A DNA stretch of 64,000 nt from Eubacterium ruminantium (GTDB lineage: Bacteria; Bacillota; Clostridia; Lachnospirales; Lachnospiraceae): assembly GCF_900167085.1 (NCBI RefSeq), contig NZ_FUXA01000006.1, positions 62,001 through 126,000 on the forward strand, given 5' to 3'. The notes under the pieces are model-generated. The model made no database searches. It was given only the letters and a program-made list of their open reading frames with translations, and was not told the origin of the DNA. The translations under genes and the position numbers were made by a program. Shown here piece after piece: positions 51,024-60,386 of the stretch (position 1 is its first letter; the number at the start of each line of letters is the position of its first letter).

Positions 51024-51052
51024 TTTACTTTAATGGAAATTTAAAGTAAAAT
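51024..51052 (+). promoter_or_regulatory. Promoter embedded in a perfect dyad
   Basis: TTTACT at 51024-51029, 17 bp, TAAAAT at 51047-51052. The inverted repeat TTTACTTTAA-N7-TTAAAGTAAA (51024-51033 with 51041-51050) covers both boxes, so a dimeric regulator bound there would block RNA polymerase. Transcription would begin near 51058, which excludes GTG 51064 as start of the next gene. Confidence 0.6.
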
Positions 51053-51087
51053 GAATTTTATTAGTGAGTGAGGAAAGAGGTAATTCA

Positions 51088-52089
51088 GTGAGTAAGAAAA
51101 ATTTTGGATCTAAGCTTGATAAATATTCGATAAAGAATCTTCCTATCATAATTGTGAGTTTTTTTCTTTTCGGGTATTTTTTTTATTATTTATCACCTGA
51201 TTTTTATGCAAAGCTAATATTAAGTCCATATCATGTCGTTGAATATAATGAGTATTGGAGACTTTTGACATGGGTATTTACCGTGCCGATGGTTCCGGAA
51301 TATGCAATTGAAATCATATTTATACCTATCATGCTTTTTTTCTATTACTATGTTTCAAAAAAATTGGAACTTGTATGGGGAACCGGCATGTTCAACCTCT
51401 ATGTGCTCAGCAGTGTTGTTTTAATTGATGTTGCTGTTGTATTGACAGGGTTCATCAAGTTAAAATGGACAACTCCGGACATGATGGAAGCATTCAATGA
51501 TATAATATATAGTTCAACAGAGTGTATAAAGATAAATTATTATACAACTTTAAGTTTATTCCTTGCTTTTGCTGTTATTTTCGGCGAGGAATACGTTAAC
51601 CTATATATGTTTATTCCGTTAAAGGTAAAATGGCTCGGATATTTTGACTTTATTTACCTTATATATTTATTCGTTAAAGATAAAAGTATTTACGGCAGGA
51701 TCATTATTGTTGCTGCAGTTATGAACTTCTTCGTTTTCTTATGGGTCAACAGAAGAAAGAAGGTTGTAAGTAGTGTTCTCCAGAAAAAAAGAGCAGCATC
51801 ATATCGACATAAGATCAATATGGGCTACAAGATGAATGAGAGAAATGTTCAGAGGCCGAGACCTGATGTTAAAAAAGATAATAAAAAAGCAGATCCGAAT
51901 CTGCATAAGGTTATAAAGCTTGAACAATATGGCGGACGTAGTTCTTCAGGCGGACCTATACATAAATGCTGTATATGCGGCAGAACTGAAAAAGATGATG
52001 AGAATCTTGAGTTCAGATTCTGTTCAAAATGTAACGGAAATTATGAATATTGTTCCGATCACATTTTCACACATGAACATAAAAAATAA
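51088..52089 (+). CDS. Rhomboid-like membrane protein without the active site, with C-terminal zinc finger
   Basis: A 333-aa protein starting at GTG 51088 (AGGAAAGAGG 7 nt upstream). About six helices with the rhomboid/derlin-like L1 context YNEYWRLLTWVF and a LVWGTGMFNLYVLS second-helix region, but no GxSG and no conserved histidine, so it is probably a pseudoprotease. Residues ~215-330 are cytoplasmic: a basic linker, then HKCCICGRTEKDDENLEF, FCSKCNGNYEYC and a HIFTHEHKK end, enough Cys/His for two zinc sites. It heads an operon that ends in the gerW-like gene. Confidence 0.7.
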   Translation: MSKKNFGSKLDKYSIKNLPIIIVSFFLFGYFFYYLSPDFYAKLILSPYHVVEYNEYWRLLTWVFTVPMVPEYAIEIIFIPIMLFFYYYVSKKLELVWGTGMFNLYVLSSVVLIDVAVVLTGFIKLKWTTPDMMEAFNDIIYSSTECIKINYYTTLSLFLAFAVIFGEEYVNLYMFIPLKVKWLGYFDFIYLIYLFVKDKSIYGRIIIVAAVMNFFVFLWVNRRKKVVSSVLQKKRAASYRHKINMGYKMNERNVQRPRPDVKKDNKKADPNLHKVIKLEQYGGRSSSGGPIHKCCICGRTEKDDENLEFRFCSKCNGNYEYCSDHIFTHEHKK

Positions 52090-52107
52090 AGTTAGGAAAT
52101 CAGATAA

Positions 52108-53505
52108 ATGAAAAATGAAGTAAGAAATATAGTTAAAGATATTAAAGCAGGAAGAGATATTGCGGGAAATATTAAGAGATATTCCGAGATACTTTCAGCA
52201 TCATTTACAAAATATGCTGTGATCAAGCTCTCTATGAATTATTTTACAATGATTGAAATGGCTGAAGGTCGTGACGGTCAGAAGAAGAAAGAGACAGAAG
52301 ATTATTTTAAAGCAGTATCTGAAAGCCTTGATAAAACTCTTAAGAATAATAAAGCTGATGAGGAAGATATAGTATTACTTTTAAAGCTTAGAGATGATGT
52401 TACTCGCAAGATGAAAGTGCTTACTTCTTTTACAGATGCAATGTCTATATTTGAATATGCTGTTCTTAGAAAAGATCCAAGTATAGCAAATTCAGAGCTT
52501 GATAAGGAAACTATCGCTGACAATATGTATAATTACGTATTCCAGGACAATGATAAACTTGTTATCAATTCAAAGATACAGAGCCTTATCGCAGAGCTTC
52601 CGGTCAGAATGACTAAGGAAAGATTTTTTGATATTATAAATAATACCCTTAATATTTATAAGGGCGGAGAGAAGGAAGCTGTAAATGATTTCGCTGAAAT
52701 GCTCAGAACAGCTGCACTTATCGAGAAACCGGATGGTTTCGAGAAACTTTATCCTGAATTATTTGAAAAATATAAGAAGTTATCAGAAGTTGATTATAAG
52801 AATATTGATGCCGGCATTTATGATGAATTATCGGCTGATATTGAAGAAGTAACTGAAATAATCGATGAATATGTAACAGATTATCTTCTTATCATCGAAG
52901 TTATAAATGATTCTTTGGTAACACTTTTCACAATTAACAGCGCTGATAAAACTTTATTTGACGATAAGTATGAAACAGCTGTAAAGATACTGAGATCAAC
53001 AATTGAAGCAGATGATATTTATGAAGCTTCAGCTGAGTTTGATTCGCTTTTTTCAAATCTTGAAGGTGCTCAGGAAGAATCATATGAGGTACTTGCAAAT
53101 ATAAGCAGTAACCTTTTTGATTATAAGACAGAATACGGCGAAGCCATTGAAGAAGCAGGTCTTGAAAATGTTTATGAAAGACTTTTAAAGGCTGATAAGC
53201 TTACTTCTACAAGTTACTTTATGGACCTTGATAAAGAGATCAGGATTGTCAGTGATGCTGCTGATGAGGAATTTATAGATAAGATCAAGGCTGATCTTGA
53301 AGAAGGCTTCAGAAAAAGATTTGATGAATTATCAGTCAGTCTCAGAAGAAGTGTTATGGCGAAAATCCTATCCGTTATACCTGTATTTTTCAATAATAAA
53401 GAAGAGATTAGAGAATACTTTGTATATGCTCTGGACAGATGTTCGGATGAAAGAGAAGTTGCTGCTTCTGTGAATGCTATCAATAATATAATTCTTGGTG
53501 AATAA
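52108..53505 (+). CDS. Uncharacterised helical protein
   Basis: A 465-aa acidic protein, almost wholly alpha-helical by composition, without membrane segments, cysteine motifs or nucleotide-binding loops. The start KNEVRNIVKDIKAGRDIAGN, then FTKYAVIKLSMNYFTMIE, shows no known signature. It is 18 bp after the rhomboid-like gene and one base before the next ORF. I do not recognise the family; a scaffold or adaptor role is only a guess from context. Confidence 0.6.
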   Translation: MKNEVRNIVKDIKAGRDIAGNIKRYSEILSASFTKYAVIKLSMNYFTMIEMAEGRDGQKKKETEDYFKAVSESLDKTLKNNKADEEDIVLLLKLRDDVTRKMKVLTSFTDAMSIFEYAVLRKDPSIANSELDKETIADNMYNYVFQDNDKLVINSKIQSLIAELPVRMTKERFFDIINNTLNIYKGGEKEAVNDFAEMLRTAALIEKPDGFEKLYPELFEKYKKLSEVDYKNIDAGIYDELSADIEEVTEIIDEYVTDYLLIIEVINDSLVTLFTINSADKTLFDDKYETAVKILRSTIEADDIYEASAEFDSLFSNLEGAQEESYEVLANISSNLFDYKTEYGEAIEEAGLENVYERLLKADKLTSTSYFMDLDKEIRIVSDAADEEFIDKIKADLEEGFRKRFDELSVSLRRSVMAKILSVIPVFFNNKEEIREYFVYALDRCSDEREVAASVNAINNIILGE

Positions 53506-53506
53506 A

Positions 53507-53866
53507 ATGCAGATTATCAGTAATGTCTATACAGACTTGGAAGAGGAAAAGAAAATCAAAAAAATGATCAAAGCGGTTTCAAAATATAAGCCTGTCAAAA
53601 GCTTATATCTTATTACTATGCCGCTTTCCAAAGAGGCTCTTCTGGAAGTTTATAATTATAATATGCTTATTCAGCCAATCTTTAAGGAGAGGGATAAGGA
53701 AATTATAATTGTTGGTATTACAAATAAGAAAAAATCAGCAAATATGCTTCTTCGTGATATAACAGAGGATTGTCTGAAAAAGTCCGGAGGTCTTGATATT
53801 CCGGAATTTATCAGAAACTGCTTTACGCTTTCACCTCTTAAAAAGAGAAAATTTGAAAAAAGATAA
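53507..53866 (+). CDS. Uncharacterised 119-aa protein
   Basis: ATG 53507 lies one base after the previous stop, which implies coupled translation. The protein has an alpha/beta pattern: SLYLITMPLSKEALLEVYNY and EIIIVGITNKKKSANMLLRD, with a basic C-terminus (SPLKKRKFEKR). No motif or family is recognised. Its constant place between a helical protein and DUF2953 suggests a role in the same process. Confidence 0.6.
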   Translation: MQIISNVYTDLEEEKKIKKMIKAVSKYKPVKSLYLITMPLSKEALLEVYNYNMLIQPIFKERDKEIIIVGITNKKKSANMLLRDITEDCLKKSGGLDIPEFIRNCFTLSPLKKRKFEKR

Positions 53867-53909
53867 TATTATGTGGAAAGATTAGAAAATTAAATATAGA
53901 GAGGGTTTT

Positions 53910-55058
53910 ATGGGAATATTTCTTACTATTCTTAAAATCCTTGGAATTGTGCTTGCATCGATTGTGGGGCTGCTTCTATTAATTATTTTACTCGTGTTAT
54001 TTGTCCCCGTAACATATAAGGTCAGCGGAGAATACGGAGATAAAATTGGTGGAAGAGTTAAAGTTGGATGGCTGTTTGCCAGCGCTACCGGAAATATCAA
54101 AAAGACTGATGATGGTATGGATGGTATAGCTAAACTTAAAGTATTTGGCATCTCAATCAAGAAGATAAGGCTGATGGGGCATGATGATACTGAGGATAAA
54201 CATAAGGTAAAGCCAAAAAAAGAAAAAAAGAATAAGAAATCAGGAACCGGCAAAGCACCTGATGAAAGAACCGAGACCGGAAATAGTCAAATGAGTGACT
54301 TGGAAAATGATTTGGTGAATAGCCCGGTGAACGGGTTGAAAAACAATACCGGAGCTGCTGATACAACCGGAATAAACGGTAATGTTAGGGTTGGCGAAAC
54401 CGGTGGTAAGGCCGACAGTATAAACGGAAATGAATCATTTGATATTGATGGAGAATCGGACATCAATAAAGAAATTGATAGAATTTTCGGAACAGGCGAT
54501 GAAACCCCGGAGGAAGATAAGACCGCAGATGAAAATTCTGGCAAAACTGCAGATGAAGATGTAAATAAAACTGCAGATGAAGACAGTGAAAAAGAAAAAG
54601 TCGGTATTATTGAAAAGCTTCGCTTAAAGGCGTTAAAGATACTTGAAAAGATATCCGGAACGAAGGATAAAGTATTAGATAAAAAAGATACACTGATACG
54701 TAAGAAAGATCATTTTATTGAATTTCTTGATAAACCATATACCAAGAATACCATTGCAAGGGGCAAGAAGTTGCTTAAAAAGGTATTTAAAAACCTTTTA
54801 CCAAGAAAAGGAAATGCGAATGTTCTTTTTGGACTTAAGACACCTGAGAAGACCGGAGCTATGCTTGGAAAAGTTTGTATGTTTTATCCTTTATATCATA
54901 AATGGCTTCACATCACTCCGGAGTTTTATGAGAAGAAGATTGAAGCGGATTTATGGTTTAAAGGAAGGATTTTTATAGGTAGTATGGCGATTCCTGCATT
55001 ATTCCTGGTTCTCAGCAAAGATTTCAAGAGAACCCGTAATCTTGCAAAGAAAATATGA
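53910..55058 (+). CDS. DUF2953-domain membrane-anchored protein
   Basis: A 382-aa protein. One N-terminal helix (ILGIVLASIVGLLLLIILLVLFV) is followed by the DUF2953 beta region (VTYKVSGEYGDKIGGRVKVGWL). A long Asp/Glu/Asn/Lys-rich linker (residues ~90-235) precedes a conserved C-terminal part (LLPRKGNANVLFGLKTPEKTG; IGSMAIPALFLVLSKDF). In Bacillus and Clostridia DUF2953 genes neighbour gerW (ytfJ, ytfI), as here. The role is presumed in sporulation or envelope but not established. Confidence 0.82.
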   Translation: MGIFLTILKILGIVLASIVGLLLLIILLVLFVPVTYKVSGEYGDKIGGRVKVGWLFASATGNIKKTDDGMDGIAKLKVFGISIKKIRLMGHDDTEDKHKVKPKKEKKNKKSGTGKAPDERTETGNSQMSDLENDLVNSPVNGLKNNTGAADTTGINGNVRVGETGGKADSINGNESFDIDGESDINKEIDRIFGTGDETPEEDKTADENSGKTADEDVNKTADEDSEKEKVGIIEKLRLKALKILEKISGTKDKVLDKKDTLIRKKDHFIEFLDKPYTKNTIARGKKLLKKVFKNLLPRKGNANVLFGLKTPEKTGAMLGKVCMFYPLYHKWLHITPEFYEKKIEADLWFKGRIFIGSMAIPALFLVLSKDFKRTRNLAKKI

Positions 55059-55104
55059 TGAAGTATTTATGATCAAATTTGATTTTTATCAGGAGGACAT
55101 ATAA

Positions 55105-55527
55105 ATGGCAGACGGAAGAAAAAATAGTGATTTTAATAGTACGGTTAATTCCCTTTTTGACGGAATGAATGCATTTCTTACAGCTAAGACTGTTATGGGA
55201 CAGCCTCAGAAGATAGGAGATACAACAATCATTCCGCTTATGGATGTTAATTTCAGTGTGGGTGCAGGTGCATCTTCACCGGCTAAGGGTGGAAACAGTG
55301 CTGCAGGAGGAATGGGTGGAAAGCTTTCTCCATCAGCTGTTCTTGTAATTCAGGGAGATTATGTGAGAATACTTCCTATTGGCGAAACCAACAAACTCCA
55401 GAGCGTTATGGATATGGTTCCGGGCGTTGTGGATAAAGTACAGAAATTCCTCAGCGGAAGAGGTAAATCTGAAGAAGAAATGGCTGTTGATGAAGCAATA
55501 GACAGTCTTGATGATACCAATATCTAA
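55105..55527 (+). CDS. GerW family (YtfJ) sporulation-associated protein
   Basis: A 140-aa protein with the family sequence GMNAFLTAKTVMGQPQKIGD, TTIIPLMDVNFSVGAGA, a Gly-rich loop and SPSAVLVIQGDYVRILPIG. It starts after ATCAGGAGGACAT. YtfJ-type proteins are made in the forespore and are needed for germination in Bacillus, but homologues exist in Clostridia not seen to sporulate. The DUF2953-gerW pair is conserved. It ends the 51088 operon. Confidence 0.88.
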   Translation: MADGRKNSDFNSTVNSLFDGMNAFLTAKTVMGQPQKIGDTTIIPLMDVNFSVGAGASSPAKGGNSAAGGMGGKLSPSAVLVIQGDYVRILPIGETNKLQSVMDMVPGVVDKVQKFLSGRGKSEEEMAVDEAIDSLDDTNI

Positions 55528-55565
55528 ATATTTTTCATTAAATATTAAAAAATCAAAAAAATGAC

Positions 55566-55594
55566 TTGCATTAATATGTTATTTCTGATAATAT
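55566..55594 (+). promoter_or_regulatory. Promoter of rpmB
   Basis: TTGCAT at 55566-55571, 17 bp, TAATAT at 55589-55594, 58 bp before the ATG. Confidence 0.8.
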
Positions 55595-55652
55595 ATGCTC
55601 GTTGTGGGTCTGTTTAGGAGACTAATATACCATGTTAGGAGGTGCTGGATAG

Positions 55653-55838
55653 ATGGCAAAGTGTTTTATTTGTGACAAAGGAACTCATTTTGGTAACAAC
55701 GTGAGTCATTCTCATAGAAGATCAAACAGGATTTGGAACTCAAACATCAAGCGTGTAAAGGCTGTTGTTGATGGTTCTCATAAGACAGTATATGTCTGCA
55801 CATCCTGCCTTCGTTCTGGAAAGGTAGAGAGAGCATAA
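55653..55838 (+). CDS. rpmB: 50S ribosomal protein L28, zinc-binding form
   Basis: A 61-aa protein with both cysteine pairs of the zinc-binding (C+) version: KCFICDKG at the start and VYVCTSCLRSGKV near the end. NNVSHSHRRSNRIWNSNIK is the rRNA-binding core. AGGAGG lies before the ATG. Expression would depend on zinc supply where a C- paralogue exists; none is seen in this window. Confidence 0.96.
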   Translation: MAKCFICDKGTHFGNNVSHSHRRSNRIWNSNIKRVKAVVDGSHKTVYVCTSCLRSGKVERA

Positions 55839-55861
55839 TCTTTCCTACATTCAGACTTTAG

Positions 55862-55905
55862 AAAAGCGACACCTGAGTTTATATATCGGGTGTCGCTTTT
55901 TCATT
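55862..55905 (+). terminator. Terminator of rpmB
   Basis: AAAAGCGACACCTGA at 55862-55876 pairs with TCGGGTGTCGCTTTT at 55886-55900, followed by T residues. Confidence 0.9.
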
Positions 55906-55996
55906 GTTATTATATTCTTAGATAGCATTTGACTGAAATGACAAGCAATAGGCTTATTATCGGCATGTATTTACAGGCTATGGAAGGATGCTTAAC

Positions 55997-56024
55997 TTGA
56001 TTTAAAAGTTATATTATGTATAAT
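55997..56024 (+). promoter_or_regulatory. Promoter of the gls24-fakA-recG group
   Basis: TTGATT at 55997-56002, 16 bp, TATAAT at 56019-56024, 75 bp before the first start. Confidence 0.65.
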
Positions 56025-56098
56025 TTATTTATAACTATTAGGCTGATTTAAATGTGGTCAGAAATGGTCGTGATGACCATACAGACAGGAGGCTTATT

Positions 56099-56458
56099 AT
56101 GAATGGGATTATTTCAAATGAACTTGGGGATATAATGGTAGATACAGAGGCTGTCGCAAGATGCGCTGCCATGGCTGCACTTGACTGCTTCGGTGTTGTA
56201 GGTATGGCTACAATAAGTATGAGAGATGGCCTTGCTAAGCTTCTTAAAGGAGAAAGCGTAACAAAAGGCATTAATGTAAAGATAGATGATAACAGCCTTC
56301 TTGATATTGATTTTCATGTCATTGTTGCATATGGAGTCAGTATAAGAACAGTTGTTTCAAATTTAATTAAAACAGTAAGATACCGTGTCGAAGATCTTAC
56401 AGGGATGAAGACAAGAAATATCAATGTCTTTGTCGAAGGAGTTCGTGTCATCGACTAA
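56099..56458 (+). CDS. Asp23/Gls24-family protein (YloU-like)
   Basis: A 119-aa protein starting at ATG 56099 behind CAGGAGGC; the frame from 56054 covers the leader. The family motif GDIMVDTEAVARCAAMAALD, then LDIDFHVIVAYGVSIRTVV, identifies an alkaline-shock-type protein. It lies 13 bp before the DAK-domain gene, the conserved yloU-yloV order next to rpmB and recG. It is thought to work in envelope homeostasis and lipid metabolism. Confidence 0.92.
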   Translation: MNGIISNELGDIMVDTEAVARCAAMAALDCFGVVGMATISMRDGLAKLLKGESVTKGINVKIDDNSLLDIDFHVIVAYGVSIRTVVSNLIKTVRYRVEDLTGMKTRNINVFVEGVRVID

Positions 56459-56471
56459 GGAGGAAATTAAA

Positions 56472-58229
56472 GTGTCAAGTAATACTATTGATGCGGCTAC
56501 TCTTAAGAGAATTTTCTTATCAGGTGCCAACAATTTAAGTAACAACAAAGAGTATATAAATGAACTTAATGTCTTTCCTGTACCTGACGGAGATACAGGA
56601 ACTAATATGACTCTTACAATTATGACTGCCGCTGCAGAAGTTAAGAGTGTTAAAGACGTAAATATTGCCAATCTTGCTAAAGCTATTTCCAGCGGATCCT
56701 TAAGAGGCGCCAGAGGAAACTCGGGTGTTATACTTTCACAGCTCTTCAGAGGATTCTGCAAGGATATTAAAGATAGAGATGAATTATATATACTTGATTT
56801 AGCTAATGCATTTTCAAGGGCAGTGGACACAGCTTATAAGGCTGTTATGAAACCGAAGGAAGGTACAATCCTTACGGTTGCAAGAGGCATAGCCGATAAG
56901 GCTCTTGAATGTGCAGATAAGGACATGGAACTTCTCCCGTTTGCAGAGGAAGTTCTTAGTTATGGAGAAAAAGTCCTTGAGAAGACACCGGAACTTCTCC
57001 CTGTTTTAAAAGAAGCGGGAGTTGTAGATTCAGGTGGACAGGGACTTGTTGAAGTGCTTAGAGGAATCGTTCTTGCTCTTAAGGGAGAGGATGTTGTAAT
57101 AAGTGATTCTGTGGCTGAGAAAACTCCTAAGGCAAAGCCTGCATTCAGAGAGATTGATTTCTCGGGAAGCAGCAATGACAATATATCCACAGCTGATATC
57201 AAGTTTTCTTATTGTACTGAATTTATCATTATGCTCGATAAGGAGCTTTCAGTAGAAGAGGTTAATCAGTTCAAGGAATATCTTCTTTCTATAGGTGATT
57301 CACTTGTATGTGTTGCTGATGAGGAGCTTGTTAAGGTACATGTTCATACCAATCATCCGGGTCTTGCATTTGAGAGGGCTCTTACTTATGGTGCTCTTAT
57401 CAATATGAAGATTGATAACATGAAGCAGGAACATAATGAAAGAATCAGTCTTGCTGATGAGAGAAATAAGGCTAAGCTTCAGGATGAAGAATTTAAGAAG
57501 ATAAAGGTTGAACTTGCTGCATCAAAGAATGACAAAGAAAGTGAATCCAATAAGGCACCTGAAAAAGTTAAGAAATATGGCTTTGTTGCCGTTGCTGTCG
57601 GAGACGGAATGGTTGATATCCTTAAGGATATGGGTATGGATCATATTATTTCCGGCGGGCAGACTATGAATCCGAGTACAGATGACATTTTAAATGCAGT
57701 TGCTGATGTAAATGCAGAGAATGTATTTGTATTTCCAAATAATAAGAATATTATTCTTGCGGCTAACCAGGCTGCATCTATTTGCAAAGATAAGAAAGTG
57801 ATCATCATTCCTTCAACATCAATTCCTCAGAGTATCAGTGCAATGCTGGCTTATAATCCTGAGGGTGAAATTGATTCGAATGAAAATGATATGAAAGAAG
57901 CGCTTTCAACCGTTAAGACAGGTGAAGTGACATATGCTGTCAGAGACACTTCTATTGACGGTGTTGAGATACATAATGGCGACATTATGGGTATAGATGA
58001 CGGCGGTATTAAGGCTGTTGGTAAAGATATAAATGAAACAACACTTTTACTTATCGATAAAATGGTTGATGAAGAATCGGGACTCATTACTGTTTATACA
58101 GGAAATGATATTTCCGAAGAGGATTCTGATAAGCTTTGCGGGTTACTTACTGAAAAGTATAATGATCTTGAAGTGGAGTTCCATAAGGGCGGACAGCCTA
58201 TTTATTATTATCTTGTTTCTGTAGAATAA
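56472..58229 (+). CDS. fakA: DAK-domain fatty acid kinase FakA (YloV)
   Basis: A 585-aa protein starting at GTG 56472 (TAAGGAGGAAATTAAA). The N-terminal DhaL nucleotide domain has VFPVPDGDTGTNMTLT and LRGARGNSGVILSQLFRG, the metal and ATP sites. The C-terminal half (from ~residue 300) is a DegV-like lobe with VFVFPNNKNIILAANQAA and GGQPIYYYLVSVE. FakA phosphorylates fatty acids delivered by FakB (DegV) proteins for phospholipid synthesis; a FakB gene is not in the window. Confidence 0.93.
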   Translation: MSSNTIDAATLKRIFLSGANNLSNNKEYINELNVFPVPDGDTGTNMTLTIMTAAAEVKSVKDVNIANLAKAISSGSLRGARGNSGVILSQLFRGFCKDIKDRDELYILDLANAFSRAVDTAYKAVMKPKEGTILTVARGIADKALECADKDMELLPFAEEVLSYGEKVLEKTPELLPVLKEAGVVDSGGQGLVEVLRGIVLALKGEDVVISDSVAEKTPKAKPAFREIDFSGSSNDNISTADIKFSYCTEFIIMLDKELSVEEVNQFKEYLLSIGDSLVCVADEELVKVHVHTNHPGLAFERALTYGALINMKIDNMKQEHNERISLADERNKAKLQDEEFKKIKVELAASKNDKESESNKAPEKVKKYGFVAVAVGDGMVDILKDMGMDHIISGGQTMNPSTDDILNAVADVNAENVFVFPNNKNIILAANQAASICKDKKVIIIPSTSIPQSISAMLAYNPEGEIDSNENDMKEALSTVKTGEVTYAVRDTSIDGVEIHNGDIMGIDDGGIKAVGKDINETTLLLIDKMVDEESGLITVYTGNDISEEDSDKLCGLLTEKYNDLEVEFHKGGQPIYYYLVSVE

Positions 58230-58248
58230 TTAAAAGGTTCGAAATCAC

Positions 58249-60273
58249 ATGAATATTAACAGTAGTATTCTCGAGGTTAAGGGAATAGGCGAAAAGACAG
58301 CTAAGTTATATCAAAAATTAAATATCAATACTGTTAAAGATCTTATAATGAATATTCCGAGGGATTATCTGTCATATGATGAACCGACCAGGATAGCTGA
58401 TATTAAAGAAGGGGTGAGAGTGGCTATATATGCTAAGGTCTCTTCCCGTGTAACTTCTGTAAAAAGAGGCAGATATAATATCAGCAGTTTCAATGTGACA
58501 GATTCTTCGGGATATCTTCAACTTACTTTTTTCAATAGTCCATATATTAAAAATGTATATAAAATAGGCGACTCATATATTTTTGTCGGCACTGTAAAGA
58601 ATAAGTTCGGTAAGAAGGTTTTGGAAATGCCGGAACATTATACCGAACAGCAATACAGGATAATGACCAAATCCATGCAGCCTGTATATAATCTGACATC
58701 CGGTCTGTCCAATAAATCATTTCAAAAGACAGTCAGGGATGTTATATGTTTTGCCGGGCAGATAACGGATATTCTTCCTGAAGAGCTTAGAGTGAAATAC
58801 AGTCTTATGACTATGAGCGAGGCTCTTATGAATGTTCATTTTCCGAGAAATATAGAGATTCTTAAAGATTCTCTGAGGAGGATTGCATTTAATGAATTTT
58901 TGGTATTTCTTCTTGAGGTAAACAGACTCAGGGCGGAAAATGTCGCCGATAAAAGCTCATACAAAATAACCGAGGAGGCGAAGGTAAGACTGGAATCATT
59001 TCTTGTTTCACTTCCTTATTCTCTCACAGGGGCGCAGAAAAAGGCGATAGATGACATTCTAAATGATATGAGCAGTGAATATGTTATGAATAGATTGGTA
59101 CAGGGCGACGTTGGTTCCGGTAAAACGGTTGTTGCCGCTGCTGCATTATATGCAACTGTACTGTCAGGTTATCAAGGGGCTCTCATGGTTCCTACTGAAG
59201 TTTTGGCTGTTCAGCATTATGAGGATTTCCAAAAGATGTTTACAAAGCTTGGAGTGAAGGTAGGGCTTCTTACAGGTTCGCTGAGCATTAAGGAGAAAAG
59301 AGCAGTTTATGAGAAGCTGAAAAACGGTGATATAGATATTATCATCGGAACCCAGGCTCTTATACAGGAAAAACCTGAATATAAGAATCTTGGACTTGTA
59401 TGTACGGATGAGCAGCATAGATTTGGAGTCAAACAGAGAGAAAAGCTTTCTTTGAAGGGCGACCATCCGCATACTCTTATAATGAGTGCTACACCGATTC
59501 CGAGAACTCTGGCCATAATCATTTATGCAGATCTTGATATTTCTGTAATAGATGAGCTGCCGGGCGGAAGAAAGAAGATAATGAATTGCGTTGTGGGCAC
59601 TTCATATAGGGAAGTGGCATATAACTTTATACGTAAAGAGGTTGAAAAAAGACATCAGGCGTATATAATATGTCCTATGGTTGAAAGTTCAGAGGGCTGT
59701 GATGCGGAAAATGTTATCGATTACAGTGATGATCTGAAAAATATATTCAGGAATACAATAAAAGTTGAATATTTGCATGGTAAGATGTCGGAGAATGAGA
59801 AAAATGACATTTTACATAGATTTATGACCGGAGAGATTGACGTTCTTGTCTCAACAACTGTTATAGAGGTTGGAATCAACAATCCGAATGCGACAGTTAT
59901 GATGGTTGAGAATGCCGAAAGATTCGGACTTGCTCAGCTTCATCAGCTAAGAGGCAGAGTTGGACGTGGAGATGCTCAGTCATATTGCATTTTTATAAAT
60001 ACAAAGGAATCGGAAGATTCGGTAAACAGACTTAAGATACTTGAGAATTCAAATGATGGATTCTATATAGCGAATGAAGATCTTAAGCAAAGAGGGCCTG
60101 GGGATTTCTTTGGTATAAGACAGAGCGGAGATGTTAACTTCAGAGTGGCTGATATTTATAATCATAGCGACATGCTGAAGAAGGCTCAGGATGCTGTAAT
60201 AAATTACAGTGATATTTTAAATGAACGTTTAAATGCCATCAGAAATAAGGATGCCACTTTTACTACATTATAA
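58249..60273 (+). CDS. recG: ATP-dependent DNA helicase RecG
   Basis: A 674-aa helicase. The N-terminal wedge/OB domain begins SSILEVKGIGEKTAKLY. Motor motifs: Walker A in VQGDVGSGKTVVAAAA, DEQH box in VCTDEQHRFGVKQRE, motif III SATPIPRTLAI, motif VI LHQLRGRVGRGDAQSYC. It regresses stalled forks and processes Holliday junctions. It follows fakA by 19 bp, the standard order. The ribosome-binding site (AAAGG) is weak. Confidence 0.97.
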   Translation: MNINSSILEVKGIGEKTAKLYQKLNINTVKDLIMNIPRDYLSYDEPTRIADIKEGVRVAIYAKVSSRVTSVKRGRYNISSFNVTDSSGYLQLTFFNSPYIKNVYKIGDSYIFVGTVKNKFGKKVLEMPEHYTEQQYRIMTKSMQPVYNLTSGLSNKSFQKTVRDVICFAGQITDILPEELRVKYSLMTMSEALMNVHFPRNIEILKDSLRRIAFNEFLVFLLEVNRLRAENVADKSSYKITEEAKVRLESFLVSLPYSLTGAQKKAIDDILNDMSSEYVMNRLVQGDVGSGKTVVAAAALYATVLSGYQGALMVPTEVLAVQHYEDFQKMFTKLGVKVGLLTGSLSIKEKRAVYEKLKNGDIDIIIGTQALIQEKPEYKNLGLVCTDEQHRFGVKQREKLSLKGDHPHTLIMSATPIPRTLAIIIYADLDISVIDELPGGRKKIMNCVVGTSYREVAYNFIRKEVEKRHQAYIICPMVESSEGCDAENVIDYSDDLKNIFRNTIKVEYLHGKMSENEKNDILHRFMTGEIDVLVSTTVIEVGINNPNATVMMVENAERFGLAQLHQLRGRVGRGDAQSYCIFINTKESEDSVNRLKILENSNDGFYIANEDLKQRGPGDFFGIRQSGDVNFRVADIYNHSDMLKKAQDAVINYSDILNERLNAIRNKDATFTTL

Positions 60274-60386
60274 AATGATAGTGAATTCATAACGTATATC
60301 CCGGGAAAAGGATTTACGTTTGATTAACTATAAATATGCGGCAAAATGCAAAAATATAATACTTAAGCCGTAGAGCGGAGGGGAAA

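Noticed and set aside
51064-51087. GTG 51064 as start of the rhomboid-like protein
   Set aside because: The predicted transcription start is at about 51058 and the RBS lies between the two GTG codons.
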